Of a stretch of DNA of 64,000 nt, positions 45,271 through 53,859 are shown one piece after another (within the stretch, counting starts at the first letter, position 1; every line of letters begins with the position of its first letter). The DNA lies in assembly GCF_023284065.1 (NCBI RefSeq), contig NZ_JAKIKP010000002.1, positions 1 through 64,000 on the forward strand, read 5' to 3'. The notes under the pieces were generated by a model. It saw nothing but the letters and a program-made list of their open reading frames with translations. It had not been told where the DNA came from and searched no databases. This DNA is from Shewanella gaetbuli (lineage in GTDB: Bacteria > Pseudomonadota > Gammaproteobacteria > Enterobacterales > Shewanellaceae). The position numbers were made by a program, and so were the translations under genes.

Positions 45271-46188
45271 TTAAAACACACCTTGTTTTTTCAGATTAGA
45301 AAATGTTTGTTGAGTTTTTTCCCTAAGCATATCCCTTAACAAGCGAACAGCTGGAGTAATAGACTGCCTACTTGGGCACACTAACCAAAGTGCGGTAGGA
45401 GTGGGGGTAAAATCTTTCATCACGTTTACCACCCTGCCTGCAAGCAAGTCATTGGACATATCAAGCGAAGATTTGAGCGCTATACCTTTGCCAGCAACGC
45501 ACCAACGGTGAACTAAATCGCCATCATTGGAGGCTCGATTGCCTTTTAGTTTTACTTTGATGTTTTCCTGACCATGACTAAATTGCCATTCATTTAATAA
45601 AATATCTCTAATTTGATAAAACAGTCCGTTATGGTTAAGTAAATCATCAGGGGTCGTTGGCGTGCCATATTCGGCTAAGTAATCATTACTGGCACACAAC
45701 ACTTTAGGTACATCACAAATTTTAAAGCCGTACATATTGGCATCAGATGGCGAGCCATAACGTAAAGCCATATCAACTGAATCACGATAGAAATCAACAT
45801 TGCTATCACTGATACTTAAATGTATTGACACTTTGGGATATAACTCTAAAAACTCATCTAACCAAGGGGTAATGATGTTTCGGCCCAGATCAGAAGAAAT
45901 CGCAATACGCAATTCACCATCAATAATGCCCGATTCTTCACGCATACTAATTTTTGCTTTCTCAAGCATATTGAGTGCTTCTTGGCATTGCGGTAAATAG
46001 CGCTCACCTGCTGAAGATAAGCGTAATTGGCGGGTCGTTCTTACAAATAACTCAACACCTAAGGCTGCTTCAACCCGTTTAACCGCAGCGCTGGCGGTAG
46101 CGGTTCGCATATCAAGACTGGTTGCAGCAGCGGTAATACTGCGAAACTCTGCCACTTTTAAAATGACCACTAAATCCTCTAGCAGCAT
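45271..46188 (-). CDS. LysR-family transcriptional regulator
   Basis: A ~305-residue regulator. The start giving MLLEDLVVILKVAEFRSITAAATSLDMRTATASAAVKRVEAALG has AAAGG 8 nt upstream; an earlier in-frame GTG (46233) is poorly spaced. The N-terminal helix-turn-helix is followed by a substrate-binding domain. The adjacent TSUP permease gene (convergent) is a candidate target only by proximity. Confidence 0.85.
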   Translation of the reverse strand: MLLEDLVVILKVAEFRSITAAATSLDMRTATASAAVKRVEAALGVELFVRTTRQLRLSSAGERYLPQCQEALNMLEKAKISMREESGIIDGELRIAISSDLGRNIITPWLDEFLELYPKVSIHLSISDSNVDFYRDSVDMALRYGSPSDANMYGFKICDVPKVLCASNDYLAEYGTPTTPDDLLNHNGLFYQIRDILLNEWQFSHGQENIKVKLKGNRASNDGDLVHRWCVAGKGIALKSSLDMSNDLLAGRVVNVMKDFTPTPTALWLVCPSRQSITPAVRLLRDMLREKTQQTFSNLKKQGVF

Positions 46189-46302
46189 AGCCAATACCTT
46201 TGTTGAGTTGAGAGAGTTAACCGCATCAAACACTTCCAGAACATGTCGCCTATTACAAACACATGCTCCTCTGTAAGTTAACCTTTATGTGGTTTATCCG
46301 CT

Positions 46303-47358
46303 TTAAAGTGTACAGTTTAGCAGTGATGCTTGTAATTCGGTTTGATCGAGCACTTGCTCGCTAATTATCTCTATACGAGAATCTAAAGTGTCATCTAGCT
46401 CAGAGAATGTAAATTCACCGTCTACAAAGTTTGCCGCTAAAATTCCTTCATGAGTAATGACAATAGCTTTTACTCTTAATACGCTTGAACCAGTAAACTG
46501 TTTTAACCACTCTAAAATTTTGGATAAGTCAAAGGTCTTTGACGGACAAATTAACCAACCAACGCTATGACAGCCTTCGCCTTTATTCGTTTTGCAGACC
46601 ACTTCGCCAAGTTCAATCGGTTGATGTTCTGACTCTACAAACCCTTGCTGCACTTTTTGATGACGGCTGTGGGCAATAAAGTTAGGGGTTGCAGGCTGTA
46701 AGGTCATCACGTTTTTTTGCTGCGGTTTTTCGGTCGGCTTAGCCAGCTTAGCCAGCAATTGTTCGACAAAGTGTGTAGATTGAAAAAATTGGCTACCCAC
46801 TAATATCTCTGGCGTAAAAGAATGCTGTACTAAAAACGCCGCTAACTTTGGCAGATGATGGGGTTGATAAAGTTCTGCTTTGGCTGCAACCACAAGATCG
46901 GCAACCATCAACTGTTGCAAGTAAGTGTCATGAGTAATGTAGCGCTCATCATCAATTTTACGCGCATCAACCACACAAACACTGCCTTGAAGATTAACCA
47001 CATTGACATAATGTTCGGACGTTAGGGTGGCAATAATTTGTTTTGGATGGCCAATTCCTGTGGGCTCAATTAGTAATCGGTCAGGCTTAGCTTGTTGAAT
47101 AATCTGATTAATGGCCACTTGAATTGGCACCCCTGCTGCACAGCACAAACAGCCACCAGCAACTTCTTTAATGGTGATGGAGTAATCAGGAGTATCATTG
47201 ATAAGCCCAGCGTCAATGCCTATTTCGCCAAACTCATTAACCAGTACGGCCCATACCTCACCCTCAGGTTTGTTGGCTAATAGTTGCTTAATAAGGGTTG
47301 TTTTACCAACCCCTAAAAAACCGGTAATGACATTAGTATTAACGGGGCGAATGATCAT
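46303..47358 (-). CDS. COG0523 (CobW/YeiR-like) metal-chaperone GTPase
   Basis: A 351-residue G3E GTPase that probably delivers zinc or another metal to target enzymes. It has a Walker A (GFLGVGKTT, residues 13-21), the metal-binding GGCLCC (68-73), the switch ESTGIGHP type (LIEPTGIGHP) and a C-terminal CobW_C domain. The start overlaps the helicase stop codon in an ATGA, so the two genes are translationally coupled. A zinc role is inference; no Zur site was seen. Confidence 0.85.
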   Translation of the reverse strand: MIIRPVNTNVITGFLGVGKTTLIKQLLANKPEGEVWAVLVNEFGEIGIDAGLINDTPDYSITIKEVAGGCLCCAAGVPIQVAINQIIQQAKPDRLLIEPTGIGHPKQIIATLTSEHYVNVVNLQGSVCVVDARKIDDERYITHDTYLQQLMVADLVVAAKAELYQPHHLPKLAAFLVQHSFTPEILVGSQFFQSTHFVEQLLAKLAKPTEKPQQKNVMTLQPATPNFIAHSRHQKVQQGFVESEHQPIELGEVVCKTNKGEGCHSVGWLICPSKTFDLSKILEWLKQFTGSSVLRVKAIVITHEGILAANFVDGEFTFSELDDTLDSRIEIISEQVLDQTELQASLLNCTL

Positions 47359-48641
47359 TTTTTACTGTATTTACCTTGACGCTTTGGCTTAGCTGCACTT
47401 TTATCAAAAGCAGCTTTGCTTTGACTTTTAGATGGACGGTTACGTTTATTCTTAAAGCTTTTCTTGCTCGGTTCTGTTGCCACTTCTCGGTATCTTGCTG
47501 GTAGTGGCGCGCCTTGCTCATAACCTTTAACAGTTTGTAGTACTAACTTTTGTTGTATTACCGCTTCAACAGCTAAAAGATATTCTTGCTCTTGAGGGCT
47601 TACCAGCGAAATAGCCTCACCTGTTAACCCAGCTCTACCAGTACGCCCAATACGGTGCACATAATCTTCTGCTTCTTCAGGTAATTCAAAATTAATGACT
47701 CGAGGCAGTGCTTGAATGTCTAATCCCCTTGCGGCTAAATCGGTTGCCACCAGTACTCTTATCTCACCCGCTTTAAAGCCTTCAAGGGCTTTATTGCGCG
47801 CACCTTGTGATTTATCTCCATGAAAAACCGCACTTTTAATCCCATCTAAACTGAGTTCTTTTTGTAAATGGTCGGCTGTTTCTTTACGGCTGGTAAACAC
47901 CATCACTTGTTGCCAATTATGTTTGCCTATCAATTCAGACAGTAGCTCTGCCTTGCGACGTTTATCAACTTGATAGGCTAATTGGCTCACCGTTGCAGCC
48001 GTGGTCGTTTGCGCAACATCAACATGAACGGGCGAATCGAGCATTTTTTCAGCTAAGGTTTTAATGTCATTCGATAACGTAGCAGAAAACAACATTGACT
48101 GATGTTGACGATTGATTAACCGCTTCACTTTTTCAATATCTTTTACAAAGCCCAGATCAAGCATGCGATCCGCTTCATCAATCACCAAATAATTCACTTG
48201 GTTGAGCTGTAAATCATGCTGGCCTACTAAGTCAAATAATCGGCCCGGTGTCGCCACCAAAATATCAATGCCCTGCTTAATAGCGGCCAGTTGTGGGCGA
48301 ATACTTGCACCACCATAAACAGCCGCACTTTTAATAGGTAAATGTTGGCTGTACTGCACAATATTTTGTTCAATTTGAATGGCTAACTCACGAGTAGGAG
48401 TCATGATCAACACAGACAACACGCTAGAGGAATCAGATGCTTTATCGGCAATACAACGTTCAATAAGCGGTAAAGCAAAAGCGGCCGTTTTACCTGTTCC
48501 TGTTTCAGCACACGCCAGAATATCACTGCCCGCCATAATTTTAGGAATAACCTGTGATTGAATAGGCGTAGGAGTCACATAGCCAATATCATCTAAAGCA
48601 CGTTGAATTTCTGGGTGTAAATTAAGGGAAGTGAAGGACAT
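47355..48641 (-). CDS. DEAD-box RNA helicase (RhlE-like)
   Basis: ATP-dependent RNA helicase of 428 residues. It has the Q-motif region (PTPIQSQVIP), motif I AETGTGKT (45-52), motif Ia PTRELA, motif II DEAD, motif III SAT, and motif VI HRIGRTGRAG, with a Lys/Arg-rich C-tail (KKSFKNKRNRPSKSQSK). RhlE-like by overall pattern; RNA substrate unknown. The GTPase gene overlaps its end by 4 bp. Confidence 0.88.
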   Translation of the reverse strand: MSFTSLNLHPEIQRALDDIGYVTPTPIQSQVIPKIMAGSDILACAETGTGKTAAFALPLIERCIADKASDSSSVLSVLIMTPTRELAIQIEQNIVQYSQHLPIKSAAVYGGASIRPQLAAIKQGIDILVATPGRLFDLVGQHDLQLNQVNYLVIDEADRMLDLGFVKDIEKVKRLINRQHQSMLFSATLSNDIKTLAEKMLDSPVHVDVAQTTTAATVSQLAYQVDKRRKAELLSELIGKHNWQQVMVFTSRKETADHLQKELSLDGIKSAVFHGDKSQGARNKALEGFKAGEIRVLVATDLAARGLDIQALPRVINFELPEEAEDYVHRIGRTGRAGLTGEAISLVSPQEQEYLLAVEAVIQQKLVLQTVKGYEQGAPLPARYREVATEPSKKSFKNKRNRPSKSQSKAAFDKSAAKPKRQGKYSKK

Positions 48642-48846
48642 AGCAGACTCTACAGTGAATAAAAAATAGCGAGGGCTATTGTATACTGATTACGCCTGAA
48701 ACTCAGATTTTTTCACGGTTAAATGCTATTCCCCTGTAACTGATGCAGACTACAATGTAAAACTTTGTATCTATTGTTTTTTTCTATTGAAATAACACAC
48801 CAAAACAACAAAAATAGCTCCCACCTACAACATATAATTAAAAAAT

Positions 48847-49482
48847 ATGAAACCTTATCTTATTCTATCAGCTTTGATTGCATTATCCGCTTGTGGCGGT
48901 TCAGACTCTTCAGACGGTTCAACCCCACCAACACCTTTACCTCCACCAACGCCTGCACCTGAATTAGTCGTTAACTCATGTTATAGCGTCGATACCACCA
49001 TGGGGGCATTTACCTTAGGTATTGATGAAACCAACATGCCTATCACTTCTGCCAACTTTATCCGCTATGTTGATGAAGGTTTTTACAATGGAACCATATT
49101 TCATCGCATAGTGAATAACTTTGTTAACCAAGCCGGTGGATTTGAGACGGGTCTTGAGTATAAAACCCCTTATGACCCTATTGTAAATGAATCGAGTGTT
49201 GGCTTAGAAAATGACCGTGGCACTATAGCAATGGCCAGAACACAAGTTCTTGACTCAGCAACCAGTCAATTTTTTATCAATATCCATGACAACGACGGCT
49301 TAAACTATCCTAGTCAAGGCGGTTATGCCGTATTCGGTAAAGTAGTCGAAGGCATCGAAGTGATTGATATTATGAATGCGGTTAATACCCAAAGTGTGAT
49401 TAAAGGCAACGCGGTGTTCAATGATGTCCCAGTAGAAGACATTGTTATTAACAGTATTATAGCGACTGAATGTCCAAGCTAG
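48847..49482 (+). CDS. Cyclophilin-type peptidyl-prolyl isomerase, lipoprotein
   Basis: A 211-residue protein anchored by a lipobox (LIALSAC, Cys17) in an envelope membrane, followed by a Gly/Ser/Asp- and Pro-rich linker (~17-40) and a cyclophilin domain. Active-site features are FHRIV (Arg) and SQFFINIHDNDGLN. The bacterial PpiA/PpiB motif QGG is changed to QAGG, so activity is likely but not certain. It is divergent from the helicase gene; no Shine-Dalgarno is obvious. Confidence 0.82.
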   Translation: MKPYLILSALIALSACGGSDSSDGSTPPTPLPPPTPAPELVVNSCYSVDTTMGAFTLGIDETNMPITSANFIRYVDEGFYNGTIFHRIVNNFVNQAGGFETGLEYKTPYDPIVNESSVGLENDRGTIAMARTQVLDSATSQFFINIHDNDGLNYPSQGGYAVFGKVVEGIEVIDIMNAVNTQSVIKGNAVFNDVPVEDIVINSIIATECPS

Positions 49483-49537
49483 CCCAATAAGCTTTGTTTG
49501 GTTTACCGCTTAATAAGCCAAATATTTCATACCGTTT

Positions 49538-49568
49538 ATCAACCTGCTGACAAATTCAGCAGGTTGAT
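49538..49568 (+). other. Hairpin after the cyclophilin gene
   Basis: ATCAACCTGCTGA and TCAGCAGGTTGAT form a 13-bp stem with a 5-nt loop. There is no T-tract, so termination is uncertain. The rest of the 49483-49715 gap holds the alcohol dehydrogenase promoter region. Confidence 0.5.
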
Positions 49569-49715
49569 ATCGCAGATTTTGCAAAAGTGTTTCCCAGTTA
49601 ACATAGCTACCTCTTTTTAAGTACTTCCAACCACATTGTTTGACCACTCTCACAATTTAATTTCACTTCGCTTGTTATGTTTATCTCAGATAAATAAATC
49701 CTCAGAGGTAACATC

Positions 49716-50864
49716 ATGGCGACAAAATTTTTTATTCCTAGCGTTAATATTTTAGGCCAAGACAGTGTTGAAGAAGCAATTAAAGACATTCAAAGCTTAG
49801 GCTTTAAACATGCGCTTATTGTGACCGATAAACCTTTAGTAAAAATAGGCTTAGTGGGCAGAGTGGCTGATAAGCTGCAAACGGCTCAAATTGCGGTCAC
49901 GGTGTTTGATGGTGTTCAACCAAACCCAACAGTGGGCAATGTTGAATCTGGACTAGCCTTACTCAATGAAAACCAATGTGATTTTATTATTTCTTTGGGC
50001 GGAGGTTCTCCTCACGATTGCGCCAAAGGCATAGCTTTAGTGGCAACCAATGGTGGCAGCATTAAAGATTATGAGGGTTTGGATATGTCTGCGAAACCTC
50101 AACTACCTCTAGTAGCGATTAACACCACCGCTGGTACTGCCAGTGAAATGACGCGTTTCTGTATTATTACTGATGAAGTTCGTCACATCAAAATGGCCAT
50201 TGTTGACAAAAATACCACGCCCATTTTATCTGTAAACGACCCTGAGCTGATGCTAGAGAAACCCGCGTCGTTAACCGCGGCAACAGGTATGGACGCACTA
50301 ACCCATGCAATTGAAGCCTATGTTTCTATTGGTGCCAACCCCATTACTGACGCTTGTGCGATTAAGGCGATTGAACTAATAAAAGCCAATTTGGTTAATG
50401 CGGTTAAAGATGGACAAAATATTGAAGCACGTGAACAAATGGCCTACGCACAATTTCTAGCCGGTATGGCATTTAATAATGCCAGCTTAGGTTATGTGCA
50501 TGCCATGGCTCACCAGTTAGGAGGGTTCTACGACTTACCTCATGGTGTTTGTAATGCCATTCTGTTGCCACATGTCCAACAATATAACGCCAAAGTAGTA
50601 CCTGAACGCTTAAGTGATATTGCTAAAGCAATGGGCGAGAATATTAGTGGTCTAAATGCTGACGTAGCGGCAAACTTGGCAATTGAAGCCATTAAGAGTC
50701 TATCTGAAGCCGTTGATATTCCTGCAACCTTAACTGAGTTAGGTGTAAGGCAAGAGGATATTCCAACCTTAGCCGAAAACGCTTTAAAAGATGCTTGTGG
50801 CTTTACGAATCCACAACAAGCAAACCTAGCAGAAATTTGCGAGATTTATAAAGCGGCATTGTAA
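49716..50864 (+). CDS. Iron-containing alcohol dehydrogenase
   Basis: A 382-residue group III alcohol dehydrogenase, close to Zymomonas AdhB and E. coli YiaY, interconverting aldehydes and alcohols with NAD(H). It has [11 protein letters not shown], the metal ligands in [11 protein letters not shown] (Asp and His) and in HAMAHQLGG and LPHGVCNA (two His). AGAGG lies upstream of the ATG. It is monocistronic and ends in a terminator. Shewanella AdhB is the likely orthologue. Confidence 0.88.
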   Translation: MATKFFIPSVNILGQDSVEEAIKDIQSLGFKHALIVTDKPLVKIGLVGRVADKLQTAQIAVTVFDGVQPNPTVGNVESGLALLNENQCDFIISLGGGSPHDCAKGIALVATNGGSIKDYEGLDMSAKPQLPLVAINTTAGTASEMTRFCIITDEVRHIKMAIVDKNTTPILSVNDPELMLEKPASLTAATGMDALTHAIEAYVSIGANPITDACAIKAIELIKANLVNAVKDGQNIEAREQMAYAQFLAGMAFNNASLGYVHAMAHQLGGFYDLPHGVCNAILLPHVQQYNAKVVPERLSDIAKAMGENISGLNADVAANLAIEAIKSLSEAVDIPATLTELGVRQEDIPTLAENALKDACGFTNPQQANLAEICEIYKAAL

Positions 50865-50892
50865 CCTTTAAACGCCAATACTCGGTTAAATA

Positions 50893-50935
50893 GCCTGAAG
50901 TATCTGCTACCTAAATGTGGCACTTCAGGCTTTTT
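50893..50935 (+). terminator. Terminator of the alcohol dehydrogenase gene
   Basis: GCCTGAAG and CTTCAGGC pair around a 22-nt interior, followed by T5. Confidence 0.65.
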
Positions 50936-51125
50936 CTTATGTAACAAGGCTGCCGCCTTACCAGCTGAAGCTCGATAATTAATTTAAATTTATTGTTTAC
51001 CAACAACAGCTTAAATATTACATCGGTAAAAAGTGAATCTAGTTCTCAGTTCTCATAATATCCATTGACCCCTATTGATTTTAAGGTCTATGATGAATCA
51101 TCTTTTATAGAAAAAGGGCTTGACC

Positions 51126-51491
51126 ATGACCGCTATTACTCATGTACACAATTACACCGTTCGTTGCCCGCATTACCAAGAAAATGACAAACCTGCCAGC
51201 TGGCAAAGCCACATTGAAGTTAACCATTCCTGCGAAATTGCCCTAGATAGAATAACCAAATGGCATAATAATGCAGGCAGTAAACTGTTTGAAGTTGACG
51301 GCATGACCGTGCGTAAAGCTGACAAAGAAGAAGCTTATTTTGCTATGCGAAGCAGCCGCCTAAAAAATGATGGTCACGGCTTAGTGACCTTTAAAATCTT
51401 TTTAGACAATTGCTGCCAAGATGCGTCGGTGAACGATATTATGATTCACCTCATTAATGATTATTTACAACGTTGCGAAAAAATCAGTTAA
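51126..51491 (+). CDS. Conserved-looking hypothetical protein
   Basis: A ~121-residue soluble protein with no signal peptide or membrane segment that I can see, and four Cys (in YTVRCPH, NHSCEIA and DNCCQD). I recognise no family. The ATG at 51126 has AAGGG 7 nt upstream; an in-frame TTG two codons earlier is less likely. A terminator follows. It lies between the alcohol dehydrogenase and the RssB-like gene without obvious linkage. Confidence 0.65.
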   Translation: MTAITHVHNYTVRCPHYQENDKPASWQSHIEVNHSCEIALDRITKWHNNAGSKLFEVDGMTVRKADKEEAYFAMRSSRLKNDGHGLVTFKIFLDNCCQDASVNDIMIHLINDYLQRCEKIS

Positions 51492-51520
51492 CAGCAGTGA
51501 AGTACTAAACAAGCTTACTA

Positions 51521-51551
51521 AAAAGGCTTAATCGTAAAGATTAAGCCTTTG
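51521..51551. terminator. Bidirectional terminator
   Basis: AAAGGCTTAATC and GATTAAGCCTTT pair around a 5-nt loop between the convergent hypothetical and RssB-like genes. Confidence 0.75.
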
Positions 51552-51573
51552 TTATTTCAGCAAGGTTTAGACG

Positions 51574-52722
51574 CTAACCAAAATCTAGCTGCATAAATCC
51601 ACCAGCATGGGTCGACTCATTAAATATCAGCCCTGTAAAATGATTATTTAATAACGCTTGTTGATGATCATTAAAGTGAGTGCCAACACACAGATATTCC
51701 CCAGCCGAAAGCTGCCGCGTTTGCACGCTGGGTTTACTCCATAACACTGAGCCAATTGGCTGACAATCGGGTAACGCAATGGGCAATAACCCGTTAGCGT
51801 TGCGTAAATAACACTTTAACCCTGTTCCTGCCCGCGCAATAGTCGCTTCATAAGACGACAAATTAACACTGATATAGGCCATGTTAGTAAAGATATGTAA
51901 CCCTGACCCTTGCATACGTTCATGTAAATACCCCAACATATTGGTGGGACTAATAAGCTCTTTGTCAGCATTACTTCTGAACTTTTTCAACTTTTGATCA
52001 ATAAAACTACGTAACAGAACACAGGCAAATGCTGCGCTATTATCTTCAGGCTGAAAATGAGCCATATACATAACAAGGTGGTCATCACCCACCATAGTTG
52101 AGTCAATAAAATATGCGCTTACATCACTATTTTTATAGAGGCTGTAATCGATAGATGCACGGGGGTATTGAATATGAGATGCCGGAAACAACTGTTGTTG
52201 TACATTTTTAGCCGCTTGCGCGCTTTGTTCAAGCATGGCTAAGTTTTCATTCAGCTCTTGATATGACAACTCAGCTAATTGCTGCGCTAACATATCATCT
52301 GCGTCTAGTGGCGTTTGATCTAAAGTCAGGTTTGATTGATTCAATTTGGCTTGACTCAAAGCCTGCATTATTGCTGATTCAATAATGTATAAATCGGTTA
52401 TGGGTTTCACTAAATAATCAGACGCGCCGATTCTGAGCGCTTCAATCACGTCAGACATAACATCATTGCCCGATATCACAATAGCGGGCACATTAGGGTT
52501 AATCGCCATCATTTGCCTGATCATAGGTAAACCACCCAATTTAGGCATATTCAAATCAGCAATAACGATATCAAAAGACTTTTCATTAAATTGAACCAAC
52601 CCTTGCCTACCATCGACTGAGTGTTCAACTTTAGCCCCTCTTTTTTCTAAAAAGTCAGTAACCAGTTGACTAAATATAGGGTCATCTTCGACAAATAAAA
52701 TGGACTTACCTGTTAGTGTCAT
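51574..52722 (-). CDS. RssB-like response regulator with degenerate PP2C domain
   Basis: The 382-residue protein has a receiver domain (acidic pair at 13-14, phosphoacceptor Asp56 in VIADLNMP, Lys in LVKPITD), a helical linker and a C-terminal SpoIIE/PP2C-like domain. The usual metal-binding Asp of that domain is replaced (YMAHFQPEDN where a DVSGHG-type motif is expected), so it is probably an adaptor rather than a phosphatase, as in E. coli RssB, which delivers RpoS to ClpXP. That role here is inference. It lies 48 bp downstream of mlaA on the same strand. Confidence 0.7.
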   Translation of the reverse strand: MTLTGKSILFVEDDPIFSQLVTDFLEKRGAKVEHSVDGRQGLVQFNEKSFDIVIADLNMPKLGGLPMIRQMMAINPNVPAIVISGNDVMSDVIEALRIGASDYLVKPITDLYIIESAIMQALSQAKLNQSNLTLDQTPLDADDMLAQQLAELSYQELNENLAMLEQSAQAAKNVQQQLFPASHIQYPRASIDYSLYKNSDVSAYFIDSTMVGDDHLVMYMAHFQPEDNSAAFACVLLRSFIDQKLKKFRSNADKELISPTNMLGYLHERMQGSGLHIFTNMAYISVNLSSYEATIARAGTGLKCYLRNANGLLPIALPDCQPIGSVLWSKPSVQTRQLSAGEYLCVGTHFNDHQQALLNNHFTGLIFNESTHAGGFMQLDFG

Positions 52723-52770
52723 ACAACAACTCCACAGACTAACACCTGCCGAAGAAGCGTATTTCTCCGG

Positions 52771-53574
52771 CTATTCTAGCTCATCCATATATTCGTCTAA
52801 AAGCTCATCATCTTGTTGATTTTGAGGCACGTTACCGTCATAAACTTTATAATCCATGTACTGAAAGTAGGCTTCTTTTACAAAGGTATATGGGTCTAGA
52901 GCATTATCTAATAATCTTTCTTGATCAATTGCGGAGGCGCGAGTATGTAGTCCTTTTAATGCCCATTTCAACGCAGATTGCCATAAAGTAAACTCTGACA
53001 AAGGGAAGTATAGACCATCAACCCAGTCTGTCGCGAGTTCGCGCGTCACATAAGGTCCTAAAAATGGCGCCATAAAATAAGGGCCATTCGGCACACCGTA
53101 ATATCCTAACACTTCATTAAAGTCATCTTGCTTACGTTCCAACCCCATCATATTAGCAACATCAATAATGCCTAATAGGCCTATTGTTGTATTGATAGTG
53201 AAACGCCCGCCAGCGTTGGCAGACCAAGCCCATTTACCCTGTAACGCATTGTTCACCATTGAGCTGGGTTCTTCAAAGTTGCGAACAAAGTTATCAACAC
53301 CGGTTTTTACCGGTCGAGGAATGTAGTCGTTATAGCCATGAGCCACTGGGCGGAATAAATACCTGTCAAAATACAAGTAATTTAAATCCCACATGACGCG
53401 GTTAAAGCCTTCAAATGGGTCGCGGGGGTCATTATAAGTCACCGTTATTTCTGCAACCTCAGGTGATACTGAAGTTTCCGATAAGGGTTCCGTAACATTT
53501 TCTGGCTCGTTTGCCGCTACTAATACTGGGTTAAGTAACAACAAAGGAAGTAATAATCCTTTATACTTCGTCAT
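52771..53574 (-). CDS. mlaA: MlaA/VacJ-family outer-membrane lipid-asymmetry protein
   Basis: Outer-membrane component of phospholipid retrograde transport. The 267-residue protein has the family pattern DPFEGFNRVMWDLNYLYFDRYLFRP, PSSMVNNALQG, NTTIGLLGIIDVA and GVPNGPYFMAPFLGP. The N-terminus has an ordinary signal peptide (MTKYKGLLLPLLLLNPVLVA) with no lipobox Cys, unlike the lipoprotein MlaA of E. coli. The acidic C-tail (NQQDDELLDEYMDELE) resembles relatives. An RssB-like gene follows. Confidence 0.87.
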   Translation of the reverse strand: MTKYKGLLLPLLLLNPVLVAANEPENVTEPLSETSVSPEVAEITVTYNDPRDPFEGFNRVMWDLNYLYFDRYLFRPVAHGYNDYIPRPVKTGVDNFVRNFEEPSSMVNNALQGKWAWSANAGGRFTINTTIGLLGIIDVANMMGLERKQDDFNEVLGYYGVPNGPYFMAPFLGPYVTRELATDWVDGLYFPLSEFTLWQSALKWALKGLHTRASAIDQERLLDNALDPYTFVKEAYFQYMDYKVYDGNVPQNQQDDELLDEYMDELE

Positions 53575-53637
53575 AATACTCTCTTAAAAAGACAACATCT
53601 TTAGTTAATAAACAAACTGCTATTTTGTCGTTTTTAT

Positions 53638-53664
53638 TAAAGCAATGAATGTTCAAGTCGATAA
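53638..53664 (+). promoter_or_regulatory. Sigma-28 (FliA) promoter before the FliK/FlhB-like pair
   Basis: TAAA, 15 nt, GTCGATAA differs at one base from the FliA consensus. The leader to the next start would be ~190 nt. It supports a motility role for the two downstream genes. Confidence 0.7.
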
Positions 53665-53859
53665 TAATTGAGGAGAATAATCGTTAAAATCACCGAGTGA
53701 TTTTTAGTTAAGCTAGGGTACCTTAAGTGATTAACATATAACCGATTAAATCCAATTCAGTTGTAAGAATACTTCAGCAGTCATTAATATCAAACTAATT
53801 TTGTAGAAAAAACACTACAACTTAGTAAACAAAATGGCACAACAATGAAAGGCAGCGAA

